Assembly: GCA_023053575.1 (NCBI GenBank)
Contig: JAKZAP010000009.1
Location: 21,991,869 to 22,055,868, forward strand
Length of the DNA: 64,000 nucleotides
Source: Branchinecta lynchi
Taxonomy: Eukaryota; Arthropoda; Branchiopoda; Anostraca; Branchinectidae
Direction of reading: 5' to 3'
Under the pieces are notes generated by a model. It saw only the letters and a program-made list of their open reading frames with translations. It was not told the origin of the DNA and searched no databases. The position numbers and the translations under genes are program-made. Positions 22,436 through 33,370 of the stretch are shown in pieces. Each line of letters opens with the position of its first letter. Within the stretch, counting starts at the first letter, position 1.

Positions 22436-22505
22436 TGAACCAAGCCTGGAATCGAACGCTCCCTTGCGCAAGCTCCGTTTCACTCCTGCATTGCCACGAA
22501 AGAGC
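22436..22505 (-). repeat. tRNA-like B-box sequence, SINE head or tRNA relic
   Basis: On the minus strand GCGTTCGATTCCAGGC resembles the pol III B box (GGTTCGANTCC), with TGGCAATGCAGGAGTG about 35 bases upstream as a weak A-box candidate. I could not fold a convincing cloverleaf with an anticodon. Confidence 0.35.
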
Positions 22506-22600
22506 CACCTATTGCCAAATCACGGAAGTACATTAATACATTACTAAGAAGAGAAACTGTATAGATGGCGTCTAAAACTCAATTGAAGTGAAGATTCCTA

Positions 22601-23016
22601 AGGCGTACTCTCGCCGTTCCCCGAGGACTCCACTTGAGGAGTCCCCGCGTTTTTGTTTGTCCCGGGGACTCACCCCCCTTATTCTCGCGAGTCCCCACGG
22701 ACAGGGAATGCTCCGATTATCATCACCATCATTAAAAAGGACTCCCTTTCACATTCGGAGGGGAATCAATTTTTGCTGGTGTTGGTGCAATGTAAAATTA
22801 ATTAAAAACAGTCAGAAGAAACAAAACCAAACTTAAAGTGGATCAAAACTAATTTCCTCAACTGCATAATTTTTTTCGAACAAAATCCGTTTTGGAAGCA
22901 TTCCCTGTGTTCTCGCTGTTTTCTGTAAGCGGAGTCCGCGTGGAGTGACTCCCTCTATTCTCGCCGTTCCCTTCGATTCCCCGAGGAGTCCTCGGGGAAC
23001 GGCGAGAATACACCTC
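22601..23016. mobile_element. 416 bp MITE with AGGCGTAYTCTCGCCGTTCC ends
   Basis: The ends AGGCGTACTCTCGCCGTTC and GAACGGCGAGAATACACCTC are inverted over 30 or more bases and flanked by TA on both sides. Near both ends GGGGACTCC-type blocks recur. A copy of the same 416 bp length lies inverted at 58242-58657 inside this window. It is GC-rich at the tips and AT-rich in the centre. Confidence 0.8.
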
Positions 23017-23019
23017 TAG

Positions 23020-23700
23020 TATAGTGAACTCCCTAGTATAGTGCCAAGTAACGGAAATTCTCGCTAGACAGAAAGTTTTCTGCTGTTCCTTTCCGATTTT
23101 TTAAAGACAACTGGCTTCAAAGTAAATTAGAAGCCAGGATGAAGAAGCTTCTTTCAAGTTACAATCAATCATGTTAATTTCTTTGCGGTATATGGTTAAT
23201 TTGTACATTTATAGTGGACCCAGTCCCAGCCCAGGCCAAAAGCCCATCGTCTTTCAAGACGGGCATGCTTACTTCGGCCGTTGCTTGAGTATGCGTGCCC
23301 GGTGTGGTCCATGTGCAATACTCTTGATCACTATCCAACTCCCCTACTGTACCCGGATCCGGCCCGGTTCTGTCAATAATGTATCTAGGGCTTGTCCTTG
23401 TTCTTCCCACCAGATTTCATCCTGATCACTCCGCTCTAAGCTCATAGAATCCGGATAGGACTTAAAATGAGCTATCTGAGACATGATATCTTTCCAAAGA
23501 TCAAGCTTCATTAAGATCCGATCACCCGTTCCATAGTTATAGATATCTCAAGATTCTAGATTCCCCCTCCATTCACTCCCCCACGGTGGTCGGATCGGAT
23601 GACTATTTCTTAATTGGTTTGGTCGGGTCCCTTATATGCCTACCAGGTTTCATCGTCCTAGCACATCCAGAGGTACCCTAACTCGACAACAGTGGACTGA
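23020..23700. other. No recognisable feature
   Basis: Opposed open frames of 78-84 codons at 23171-23425 lack any motif. Nothing else is seen. Confidence 0.3.
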
Positions 23701-23711
23701 CCAACAGAAAA

Positions 23712-23756
23712 TGGTCGATCTATGGCACTTGGCCGGAAGGCAAGTGTCATCAAAAT
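23712..23756. repeat. Hairpin TGGCACTTGGCC..GGCAAGTGTCA
   Basis: This is the same hairpin that begins the tandem-repeat element at 36013 (TGGCACTTG..CAAGTGCCA), here without the rest of that element. It may be a solo end. Confidence 0.5.
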
Positions 23757-23983
23757 GGCAATCGAAAGAATGTACAGTCTGGAATGGGCCATCTTTATAC
23801 TTAAAGCACATCTATATATATTGCTATTAATTGCAAGGCACAGCTGTTCAAAGGGTTCTGGAAGGAGTATTTTTCAAAAATGCTCATATTTGCCTCGCCG
23901 AATTAAGGATTATCTTGTTAGGATTATCTTAAGGATTATCTTGCCTGACTCCGGCCCAGCTTCACGCACAAAGAGTGATCCAT

Positions 23984-24565
23984 CCCGATGAAAAATTTGT
24001 AGCCTGCGTAGTAGAAAACATTGCATGTAATACTATGTATTAGCAAAGAATACTATCATTTAATGTGCCTCAGACTGGTCCAATCTTATGTAGTAGTATC
24101 CAGTAGCATCCTGTCTTGTCATAGTAGCATCCAGTCTTGCTAATAGTAGCATATTAGTATGCAGTAACATGGTAGCCTTGAATTAGAAGCATGTAGTAGC
24201 ATCGCTAGTACTGCATGCAACTTTTTCGTACTACTTCATAGTACTATTTTGAGATAAAGTTTTCATCGGGACGGCGCGTCTAATCAGATTTGGCAGCTCC
24301 TGCTCACCGATGTCTCAAAACAAACAAGAAACCCGATGAAAAATTTATCTCAAATAGTAGTATGAAGTTGTACGAAAAAGTAGCATGCAGTACTAACTGA
24401 CGCTACTACGTGCTTCTACATTAAGGCTATCGTGTTACTCCATACCAATACTACTATTAGCAAGACTGGATGTTACTGTGGAAAGACAGGACGCTACTGG
24501 ATACTATTACTTCAGATTGGACCAGTCTGAGGCACATTAAATAATAGTATTCTTTGCTACTGGGA
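23984..24565. mobile_element. Two opposed CCCGATGAAAAATTT MITEs forming a ~580 bp palindrome
   Basis: Copy 1 (23984-24270) is bounded by CCCGATGAAAAATTT and its inverse ending TTTTCATCGGG. Copy 2 (24332-24565) begins CCCGATGAAAAATTTATCTC and mirrors copy 1 (CATGCAGTACTA, CAGTAGCATCC, TATTCTTTGCTA). Sixty bases of unrelated sequence form the loop. Copy 2 is cut by the next GGGATCCC element. Confidence 0.7.
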
Positions 24566-25105
24566 AGGCTTTGATGGGATCCGAAATGCTGAGCATTTAT
24601 TGGACTACTTGCTCCAGACAAGCGAAGCTTGTAGATTATAACCAGGTTCAGCTATTTGATTCAGAATGCATGTTAACATCTCATCTCTAATCGACTTCAG
24701 ACCAACTTGATTTCCTCCTTTTAGCAGTAGACTACTGTTGGCGAACAGCATGCTAAGCAAACAAGTTGTTGATACTGAGAGTCGAACCTTTCGATCCAAA
24801 TTTCCGGGTTTTGGCAAATTTTGCCACCTTATCCGTCAAGGAGATAAAGTTCAAAATTGGGTCCAGCATGTCTCCTTACCCCTAAACGAACTATCTCCTT
24901 AGTTTTTAAAATTATTTGTTTTGCCCTTTTCGCCCTTAATTTTAAACCCCACCCACCCTTATAAATAAAAGACTACAGAACCCATCTTTGAACTTGACCT
25001 GTACTGTGACCCAAAGACTCCTCATGCCAAGTTTGATTAAAATTACCTCAACCCCTTCGAGCGTTATCGTGCTAACAGACGGACAACTTTTACAAAATCA
25101 TAAGG
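24566..25105 (+). mobile_element. GGGATCCC-family element, internally reduced
   Basis: The left end GGCTTTGATGGGATCC is shortened. The right part shows CATGTCTCCTTACCCCTAAA, CCCCACCCACCC, TGCCAAGTTTGATT and CTAACAGACGGACAACTTTTAC, with the last palindrome missing. Confidence 0.55.
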
Positions 25106-26145
25106 ACAAAAGACCCAGACAAATTTTAGCTAACTCTGAAAATCGAAAACAATGAAAAGCAAGAAAGAACTCAAAATTTTCCCGGTGAGTTCAGTGCTCC
25201 ATGTGTTTTCGAGGTCAGTTCAGTACGAAAGTGAAGAGCGACTAAGGGAATCGCTTTCCCACAGATTCCACCATTCGTATCTCTCGTTGGAAAGTGATTC
25301 CAGCTGGATACTAGTATTTCCGGAATCTCTTTGAAACCCTCATTTTTTTGCAGCAACTCTTCTTGTAGTTTCTGTTAACTCTACGGTGTTTGTTGGCGAG
25401 TCAGAGAGTTTATCAGCACAATATTTAAAACTTGAGAATGCTGTTTTTGACTGTTTGATACTTGGTCAAATTTAGTCATGTCAGTAGTCGTTCCGCGATC
25501 GATATGTGGAACTTCTAGCCATACCAACAAAGGGGCTATAGACTGGTAAGGAAAATAGAATCAAAGAATGTCATTCAATTTTGGGAAAGCCAAAATGACA
25601 AGATTTTAACATTCTTGTGTCTTTTCCTGACTTTTTTGTTTTATCATAACAGAACAGTTAATTATTATTATTTTATAAGGGCATTTCTGGTGTCCTGGAA
25701 AGATCCTTTGGCTTGTACGCCGTTTGTTCTTGTGACTTGGCTAGAATTTGGTTCGATTTCGAACCAAGGCTGTTCTTGCACTCCTCTAGTTTTGGAAAGT
25801 CACATGGAAAGTGAATCCATTCCGTATGTGGAAAGTGGCAAGCCAAGGAGGAGCCGTAAGGCATAACAGAGGTGTGCCCATTTTCCTTCAGTTCTGGCGC
25901 TCGGAAAATCCAATGAATTCAAGGAAAATCCTGGGAATGAATCCTTGGAAAACCAGTCCAAGAGATTGCCATAATTGCCCTGTAGCTTTGTTCAGCACTA
26001 GTCTAGAGTACGTAGGGAAAGACTGAAGTCCATTTTGAGTTACAACACTGATCTACAGTAGAGTATGTTTATTTGAATGTTCGTTGATGTTGACCAGTGC
26101 AATTTCATTCACTTGTTGTGACAAAATTCAACTATGAAACCAATC
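25106..26145. other. No gene; unassigned repeat-like sequence
   Basis: Several short frames on both strands lack motifs. Small hairpins occur, for example GGTTCGATTTCGAACC near 25751. The GTGGAAAGTG / GTCACATGGAAAGTGAATCC stretch near 25800-25850 looks repeat-derived. No exon is recognised. Confidence 0.3.
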
Positions 26146-26235
26146 AACCACAAACCCTGATTTTTGCATACCCTATGTCAAAGGCTGGATATATCTAGCT
26201 TTTTGCATAGCCTATGCCTACTATAACACTGGATC

Positions 26236-26518
26236 AGAGGTGTTACTAGCCAATATGTTTTTTTTTTGGGGGGGGCTAAGCATTTACCGATTGGCTGGTT
26301 ATTTTTACCAAGTTTTTCTGCAGAAAAAATGACTGTTTACAACAACAAAAATGACATTTTTGAAAAAAATCAACTAATTTTCCTAGGAAACCACTATTTT
26401 GACAAAAAGTCGACCAAGTTTCAGAAAAACAGACTCTTTTATCTTTTACCGACTGTCCGACAGCATTTGGGGGGGGGGGGGGCTAGATACCTCTTGCATG
26501 TTGGTAGTGTAATCCTGA
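26236..26518. mobile_element. Probable hAT-type MITE with G tracts
   Basis: It begins CAGAGGTGTTACTAGCC, like the inverse of the right end of the 5913-6058 element, and ends in a G tract followed by CTAGATACCTCTTG. It carries GTCCGACAGC and TTACCGA motifs. I could not read a clean 8 bp duplication. Confidence 0.45.
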
Positions 26519-26541
26519 CCTACTTTGACCTAACCCACTAT

Positions 26542-28698
26542 CAGTGGCGAAACTAGGGAAGGCGTGGGCTTTTATCATACCGTTTCTGATACCGAAAAAA
26601 GTTCTGTCGGTAAAACAGGAAACTTCCTGTTGGTAAATGGGCAGCTTTTGTCTGTATGGCACGCTTTAGCATTCCCTTTCTTGTACCAACAAATGCTTTG
26701 TCTGTAAGCCAAGAAAATTCTTGTTGGAAGCGGTGCGGAGATGGTGCGTAGATTCAATTTTCTGTACTGATAAGAGCTCTGACGAACATTTTCCTCATTT
26801 GGTTTCTGACACCGACAAAACCTCTGTTGGTAAATCAGGAAATTTGTTGTAGGGAAATTGGCAACGTCTGTCGGTGCACGGATTCCGTTTTCAGTACCGA
26901 CAAGAGCTCTTTATAAATCAGGAAACTTCTTGTTTGGAAATTGGCAGCATTTCTTGGTGCGGAGATGGTGTGCGGATTCCTTTTTCAGTACCGACAAGAG
27001 CTCTGATAAAAATACTTTCCTAATACTGTTGATGATACTGACAGAAGCTCTGTCGGTAATCAGGAAAATTCTTGTCTAGAAATCAGAATTTTTGTCGGTG
27101 CGGAGATGATACCGACTAAAGCCTAGTCGGTAGATCAATCTGTTGTTTTTCATATTTCGGTATAATGACTGGGAAAAGTCTTGTCTGTAAAATGGGAAAT
27201 CTATTTTTTCGTCTGTTTACATCCGGAATGGATACAAATCTTGTCGTTAAATTCAGTACTTGTGAACTATTCATCAGTGCGAGACTTTTTGATGCGGTTA
27301 CTGGGATATTCTCGTCGGTAAATCCGAAAATGAACTAACTAAACACTTCTTCATTCCTTTCGGTTCACTTGACGTTATACCAACCAAGCAGGCAAACCTG
27401 TTTCCTCGAATTGTTCTTGAGTGATTTCTCTGTTCCCACCCATAAACTGCCCTTTTGGGTTGACCTGGCTGTTCATCAATCCGCGAAATGGTCCACATTA
27501 TTCAGTGACTTATGAGTTATCAAATTCCTGTCAGTGATACCCCCACCAACTCGACCCACCGAGGTTGGATCAGGCCAGGATATCTGAATAACATAACTAG
27601 GTCACATGGGCACAGTATTGCCAAGTTTACCTCAATCGTCCCTAAGCGTTTAAGAAAATGTCCAGGACCCACCCTAATCCCACTACCAATAATGGCAAGA
27701 AAATGGCCAATGGCGTATATTTTGTATCCGCGTCTACAATTGCATCAAGTATCACGCGATCGGACCATTTCCTAAAAATTTTCAGTGGGCCTACCGGTCC
27801 GGTACCCATCAGCACCACCTTCATCCAACGGACGTCAGATCCAGTTTGGGACTCAAATTACATGTCTAGGTCCCATGAGTTTTATACCTTTCAAGTTTTA
27901 TCCCAATCACACTATCTGTTCAGCCCCTACTCGTATTACAATATTTCCGAGACCTCCTTGCAACACTGTTGTCGCACGCGGGTAAATTAAACATCTTGGG
28001 AAGTTTCAGTCGAATCCGAGAAATTTCTAAGGCCCATGCACCTGTTTGTTTTTCTGAGGCGTAGCATAAAGTTACTCCGACCCATACCATCCACTCAGTT
28101 GTCTGATTTCGTTCGGAAACAGAATCATAAAATTTAGGGCATCTGCTCACATCAGCCATCAAGTTTCCATAAAACTAGATTGCCCGTTCACTTCGCCTGT
28201 ACTCTGATCCAACGCATCCTCGTACAAAATTTCAACAAGATATCTCAACCCTTTCGAGAGTTATCATGATAACAGAAGGATAGACAAACTTTACGAACTC
28301 GTAGGTGCCAACCTTTTCGAGCCCCCAAAAGCGGCTTAGACTACAAGCGAAAAAGACAGCCGCGTAAATCTTCAAGCACTGAAGTAATCTGTTGCAGTGT
28401 CTATCACTTCTGTTTTGGTTTGCAATACTATTGACTGCATAGTATGCTCCTGGTTCTATGTGACAACCATTGGTGCCAGGAAGTTAATTGTGAATTCATT
28501 AATTTTCATTAGAAAACTATCTCAATTGATATGTTACAACTTATTATTATAACGGTTGTAAGATGTATTCACGGGGAGCGTGCGCCCTAGCTGCGCAGCG
28601 GCAACGGCGCATTTTGTCGGTAAATCATTAAATCCTGTCGGTAAAATCTGGGCTTGCCCCCCCCCCCCCCCCACGAAAATGGGCTAGTTTCGCCACTG
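26542..28698. mobile_element. 2.16 kb non-autonomous hAT-type element with perfect 8 bp duplication
   Basis: CAGTGGCGAAACTAG and CTAGTTTCGCCACTG are perfect inverted ends, flanked by CCCACTAT at 26534-26541 and 28699-28706. From 26575 to 27310 it holds about six imperfect ~125 bp units (GTCGGTAAA.CAGGAAA..CTTGTTGGAAATTGGCAGC and CCGACAAGAGCTCTG). From about 27520 to 28340 is a diverged stretch ending with the ATCTCAACCCTTTCGAGAGT block of the GGGATCCC family. A C tract precedes the right end. No transposase frame is seen. Confidence 0.85.
26575..27310. repeat. ~125 bp tandem repeats with GTCGGTAAA and CCGACAAGAGCTCTG
   Basis: CCGACAAGAGCTCT or a near form occurs near 26768, 26899 and 26991, and TGTCGGTAA-like motifs recur throughout. 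Unit edges are eroded. The array is internal to the hAT-type element. Confidence 0.6.
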
Positions 28699-29039
28699 CC
28701 CACTATAGGTGAATTCTGATTGATTGATTTCTGAGCTTCACAAAAATCATCAGTACTTTATTGGGTTAGACTATCCAGTATTTGGCATAGTGTAACTAGC
28801 GTTAGGCATAGGATATTCCAAATGCTAGACATACCCAACATTTGGCATAAGGTATCCAAGAATTAGGGGTTTGTGGTAGACTGTACAAAACTGGCTAAAA
28901 TAGCTAATTAAGGGCTGATTAATGGTCCATTCTACCATTTAGATCAAAAGTACTCTGGTCAAATTTAAGTAGCTGTTGAAATAAATATACCTCTACTCAA
29001 TCTACCACAATTTTAGCCAGTTTTTCATTCCTGAACCCG

Positions 29040-29243
29040 ATTAATGTGCTTGTCACTGTGTACAAATTTTAAGTCTATTTAGTGTGTTTTTTATTTATAT
29101 GAAAAGAATGTTGTCGTGTTTATTTACATTGTTTTGTTTAAGTGTTTTAATATGTATATTTTACTTTTGTATTTTATTCATACTCCACTGTTACGCAAAA
29201 AGCGGGTCATAAATAAATAAATAAAAATAAATAAATAAATCTT
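29040..29243 (+). repeat. Retroelement 3' end with (AAAT)n tail
   Basis: The sequence ends with CGCAAAAAGCGGGTCATAAA and then AAATAAATAAAT. It interrupts a GCATACCCTATGCC-type element that resumes at 29244, which is what an inserted LINE or SINE tail would do. Confidence 0.5.
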
Positions 29244-29344
29244 TGATTTTTGGATACCCTATGCCAACGCTGGCTATATCTGGCATTCTTCATAGCCTGC
29301 CGTATGCTTAACATTGGATAGCCTACACTATCCAAATTGAGCTT

Positions 29345-30470
29345 AAAAAAAAAATGGACATTGGTTTGACAAGCCAATCAAAATTTTAGCTTTCAACAGG
29401 CTTTTGGGGCCTGCTGCTGATAGACCTCTTTTTTTTAGGAAAACTGCGAACTCGTTTTAAGTAATTGAATAGGTTAGAGATGCCTAGCGGGTCACATACT
29501 TCCATGAATACTCAGTTTATACCAAACTGCTGTTACTAAATGCCAAATGCAAGGTAGCCTATCCTATCCCCCACCTAATCACCGAAAAATAATTTGAATC
29601 ACTGTTTACTGAATTTTAATCAAATCATTTATATTGCATCGGGTTTAGTGTAGGCCAATATTTGAATTTACGATATACGGTACTGACATTTTTGTTTTAA
29701 TGTTCAAGAATTGATATGTCAGTGGTAGACAGGGTGGTGCAGCCATATTGACAACTCTCCCTGCCGAGAGGTCAAAGCTTGGTACCGACACAATGTGGAT
29801 GCGCATTTGCCTATGCGAATTTGGCATCGCTTGTTGAACAAATTTGCGCTGCACTATTTCAACTCCAAGCAGACCCAAATTCTAATTTTGGTCGCGTCTT
29901 TGAAAATATTCGTTTTCTTTGGGCACCAAACTTAAGTGTCCATCTTGGTCACTTGTCCGAGTGAGAAATATAAATATAGACACTAATTCCTTGACTTTTT
30001 TGGAAGTCATTCTGAGCCAAATCTGTTGAGGAAAGGCAATGGAAGTTGATCAGTGAAACTATCATTTTCATAATGTGAAAGAACTATTTTACTTTCCTGA
30101 CTATTTCCACTTGTCCTATCTTAGTCGGCGATAGGGTAGGGTATGCTTTGATTTTTTTTTTGTATGAGACTAGTAGCCTACGACGTTCCGTTTGTTGCGG
30201 ATTATTGTTGAGTGATATTAAATTTTCTGGTTTTCCTCTCCCTGTAATGTAAAAAGATCAACGCTTTCAGATACCTTGATCTGCAGTATTTTTCATTGTA
30301 GCATTTTAATTTCTTTTAATAAGAGGAAAATCAACGCTTTCAGTTATCTTGATCTGCATTATTTTGAATTCTAGCATTTTAATCCTCTGTCGGGAATTAC
30401 CTGTCCGAACTCGGAATAAAAATCTCCGAGTTCGGTGATGCACAAAAAGTCCGATGTAGAATCATTCAAG
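29345..30470. other. No gene; one ~70 bp tandem duplication
   Basis: ATCAACGCTTTCAG..ACCTTGATCTGCA..TATTTT..TAGCATTTTAAT occurs at about 30257 and again at about 30330. The opposed frames near 29645-29964 have no motif. Confidence 0.4.
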
Positions 30471-30474
30471 CTGA

Positions 30475-31479
30475 TTCGTTTATTGACCTGATCCTCTCTG
30501 ACCAAAAAAGCTTTCGATGTGCAAGTCAATTTTCTTAGTGGATGATTGCCAATTTTCTCTCAGACCGGAGCCAAGTTGTTAAACTAAATGGTTCCGTTTC
30601 CGCAGTCGAAACAGGAACTAGCGGAACCCGCCAAGGAACGAAGTTGGGTCCTCTCATTTTTCTTTGTTTTGTTAATAATGTTAGAAAAGATTTCATAGGT
30701 ACAATTTGTAGATGATCTTTCCCTTCTCGTTATTTCTAAGCTTTCTTTCACACTTCCTAACAGTCCAAATCCGGTGCAAGTCTCCATCACTTCCCTTAAC
30801 ACTCATCTGTCAAGCAAGAAATTTAGCAGACTTAGCAGATTTAGCAGATTTAGAAGGGAAGCGGCTGAATATCCATTGTCATTCACGCAGTGTAAATTAT
30901 TTATATTGCTTGGGTTAATAATCGATGACGATCTGAAATAGAATTCTCATGGTGACAATATTATACGTAAAATCAACTTTATAATTAAATCCCTCTCTAC
31001 CCTTAAATCGTTCGGTTTTGATACTCAATGCCTCCTGTATTATTTTAAAACTTATACCCATCCTCATTTAGAACATTTTCCCCTGGTTTGATATTCTTCA
31101 CATTTTGCAGAGCTCTCTGATCGCCTGGAAAACGTCCGAAAGAGAGCAGTGAATCATTCTGGGTGATCATACTATTTCATATGAATAGGCTCTCATTAAA
31201 CTGGACGTTCCTAAATTAACTGAAATTTTGGAGCAAAGATAATGTGTTTTCCCAGATGGGTTCTCTATTACTCCCCCCCCCTCCCGTCTTCCGTGCGTCG
31301 GTCCGAGAGGAACACTGGCAATCAGTTATCTCCATATCCTGCTAATTCTTCTGCCCAATTTTTACATAGTTTCATCCCGTCATTTATTTCTGGTCATATC
31401 TTGTAATTGTATTTGTTAATTTGTTTCGTAAATATTTTTCCTCTTCTAGCTTTAAGTTATTTGAAAAATAAACTTGATT
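30475..31479 (+). pseudogene. LINE reverse transcriptase fragment with 3' UTR, degenerate
   Basis: The frame beginning near 30540 gives WMIANFLSDRSQVVKLNGS, then GTRQGTKLGPLIFLCFVNNV, the RT motif GxxQGxxLGPLxF. After a frameshift it gives FVDDLSLLVISKLS, containing the F/YxDD catalytic motif. It then gives LGLIIDDDLK with TAG where Trp is expected, and LSDRLENVRKRAVNHSG, followed by TGA. The 3' UTR ends CCTCTTCTAGCTTTAAGTTA then AAATAAACTTGATT. The tail is TTGATT-based and continues at 33661 beyond an inserted MITE. This is CR1/L2/Jockey-type. Stops and shifts show it is dead. Confidence 0.8.
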
Positions 31480-31628
31480 AGTTGCGTTTTTGCAGATACC
31501 ATGGTATCTGATACCACGGTCTAAAGTCGTTTTTGCAGTTATCGTGGTATCTGATACCACGGTCAAAAGGCGTTTTTGCAGTTATCGCGGTATCTGGCCA
31601 GTTATCGTGGTATCAGATATTCAGATAC

Positions 31629-33370
31629 TGAATGAATGAATGAATGAATGAATGAATGCATTTATTACACATCAATTAAGAAACAGATGGAGCACAACAA
31701 AAGACAAAGCAAAAAAGAAGAAATGGAAAACACTAATTCCTCTGACAACAACAACAAGACCAAAGGTTTCGATGGGATCCCAAAAATTCAATATCTGATC
31801 CAGACAACTGGGTCTTGTCTTAGCCAGATCCAGTCTTCGCCAGACTCCTTGAACATTTTTACAATTAAAATTCAGAAACAGATTAAGGCCAAATAGCTAA
31901 TCACCTGAGAAAACCAAGTTCAGATTTGGATTCAGCATGTGTGTTTACCCCTATAAGTCATATCTGTTTTGACGAAAACTTCCTGCCACTTCTGCCAATT
32001 TCCCGGTTCCGGCCGAACTCCAGAACTACTTGTCCGACGAAAAAAGAAAGCTCAAAGACGAAATCAGGGTATCTTCTTTCCCCAGTAATGAACATCTAAT
32101 CAACTTCAAATAGAAATTTAGCTTATAACAAATTTTCCGGTTCCAGCCGGATTCCGGTCGAACTATATGTCCGGGTAAAATACGATTGTCACACAGGGAC
32201 TCAGCATCTCTTCTTACCCCTAAATCGCTTATCTAATCAACTAGAAATAAACCTTTGACTTCCAACAGTTTTCCGGTTTTGGCCGGATTCCGGACGAACT
32301 ACATGTCCGGGTAGAAACTTGTTTTCACATAAGTGTTCAGCATGTCTTCTTGCCCTAAATCAAACATCTAATCAACTCCAAACAAAACTTTTAATTTTGA
32401 CAAACTTTCCGGTTTGGGCCGGATTCCGGTCGAAATACTTGTCCGTCGAGAAAATAGTTTTCACCATCGTCTTCAGCATGTCTTCCTACCCCTAAATCCA
32501 ACATCTAATCAATTTCAAATAAAACTTTTACTTTCAACAAACTTTCCGGTTTGGGCCGGATTCCGGGCGAAATACTTGTCCGTCGAGAAAATAATTTACA
32601 CCATCGTCTTCAGCATGTCTTCCTACCCCTAAATCGAACATCTAATCAACTTCAAATAAAACTTGTACTTTCAACAAACTTTCCGGTTTTGGCCGGATTC
32701 CGGGCGAACTACATGTCCGACGACAAAATGGTTTTCACCATCGTGTTCAGTATGTCTTCTTACCCCATAATCGACTATCACATTAGCTGTTTCAAAATAT
32801 TTTGTTTGTCCCTTAATTTTAATCCCCTCCCCCACCCCTAAATGTAGAGCTACAAAGCCCATCTACGAACTTGACTGGTCCGACGACCGAACGAACCCTC
32901 ACACCAAGTTTCATCAAAATATCTCATTCCCTTCGAGAGTTATCGTGCTTACAGACGGACGGACAGACGGACGGACGGACGGACGGACGGACGGACGGAC
33001 GGACGGACGGACAGACGGACAACTTTTGCGATGTCATAGGTATCCCTCCACTTACGTTTTGGGATCCCAAAAAGGAACGAACACAACAACCAACAGCATA
33101 TACCAACTACTGTTGCAGAATCATGGCCCAGGGGTGGGACTCAACAGACAGATTATAACGAGTGATCTGCGCTACGATTGCTTCTTCCGGATTCGTAACG
33201 CCGTACCTACGCGAAACATATCTGTTACTTGTCCATGGTGGTAAACGCAACAGAAACTTTGCATATTTGTAGTAGACTGAGCGCAATTTCAGTCTATCTG
33301 TAGCCGTAAAAATACGCCAAAATGGGCTAAGGTACAAATAATGGGGCAAAACCATAGCATTGTACAAACG
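31629..33370 (-). pseudogene. 5'-truncated LINE inserted in the MITE, itself split
   Basis: On the minus strand 33370-33107 reads LARLYNAMVLPHYLYLS, then DRLKLRSVYYKYAKFLLRLP, then SRRYGVTNPEEAI, the C-terminal domain of a non-LTR ORF2 (connection region after RT). Its 3' part continues after the inserted GGGATCCC element as 31754-31629 and ends in (ATTC)n (GAATGAATGAATG on the plus strand). A possible ATAC duplication flanks it. A related tail is at 48338. Confidence 0.7.
31755..33073 (+). mobile_element. GGGATCCC-family element, full length, five core repeats
   Basis: It starts CAAGACCAAAGGTTTCGATG. Core units marked by CCGGTT..GGCCGGATTCCGG fall near 32133, 32270, 32406, 32543 and 32679, a regular 136-137 bp. 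It then shows CCCCTCCCCCACCCC, CACCAAGTTTCATCA, about 70 bases of (ACGG)n with ACAG variants at 32949-33020, and CACTTACGTTTTGGGATCCC. This is the best reference copy. It sits inside LINE 3' UTR sequence rich in ACAACAACA. Confidence 0.85.

Larger units (their letters stand above)
26148..28886. mobile_element. Outer element with CCACAAACCC ends carrying two inserted elements
   Basis: CCACAAACCCTGATTTTTGC at the left and TTAGGGGTTTGTGG at the right are inverted, with GCATAnnCTATG motifs just inside each end. The elements at 26236-26518 and 26542-28698 lie between. A further partial copy of the end region is at 29244-29340, next to a LINE-like tail. Confidence 0.5.

Noticed and set aside
32871..33244. 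Frames with DGRTDGRTDGR runs as a coding repeat
   Set aside because: Translation of the (ACGG)n microsatellite inside the GGGATCCC element.
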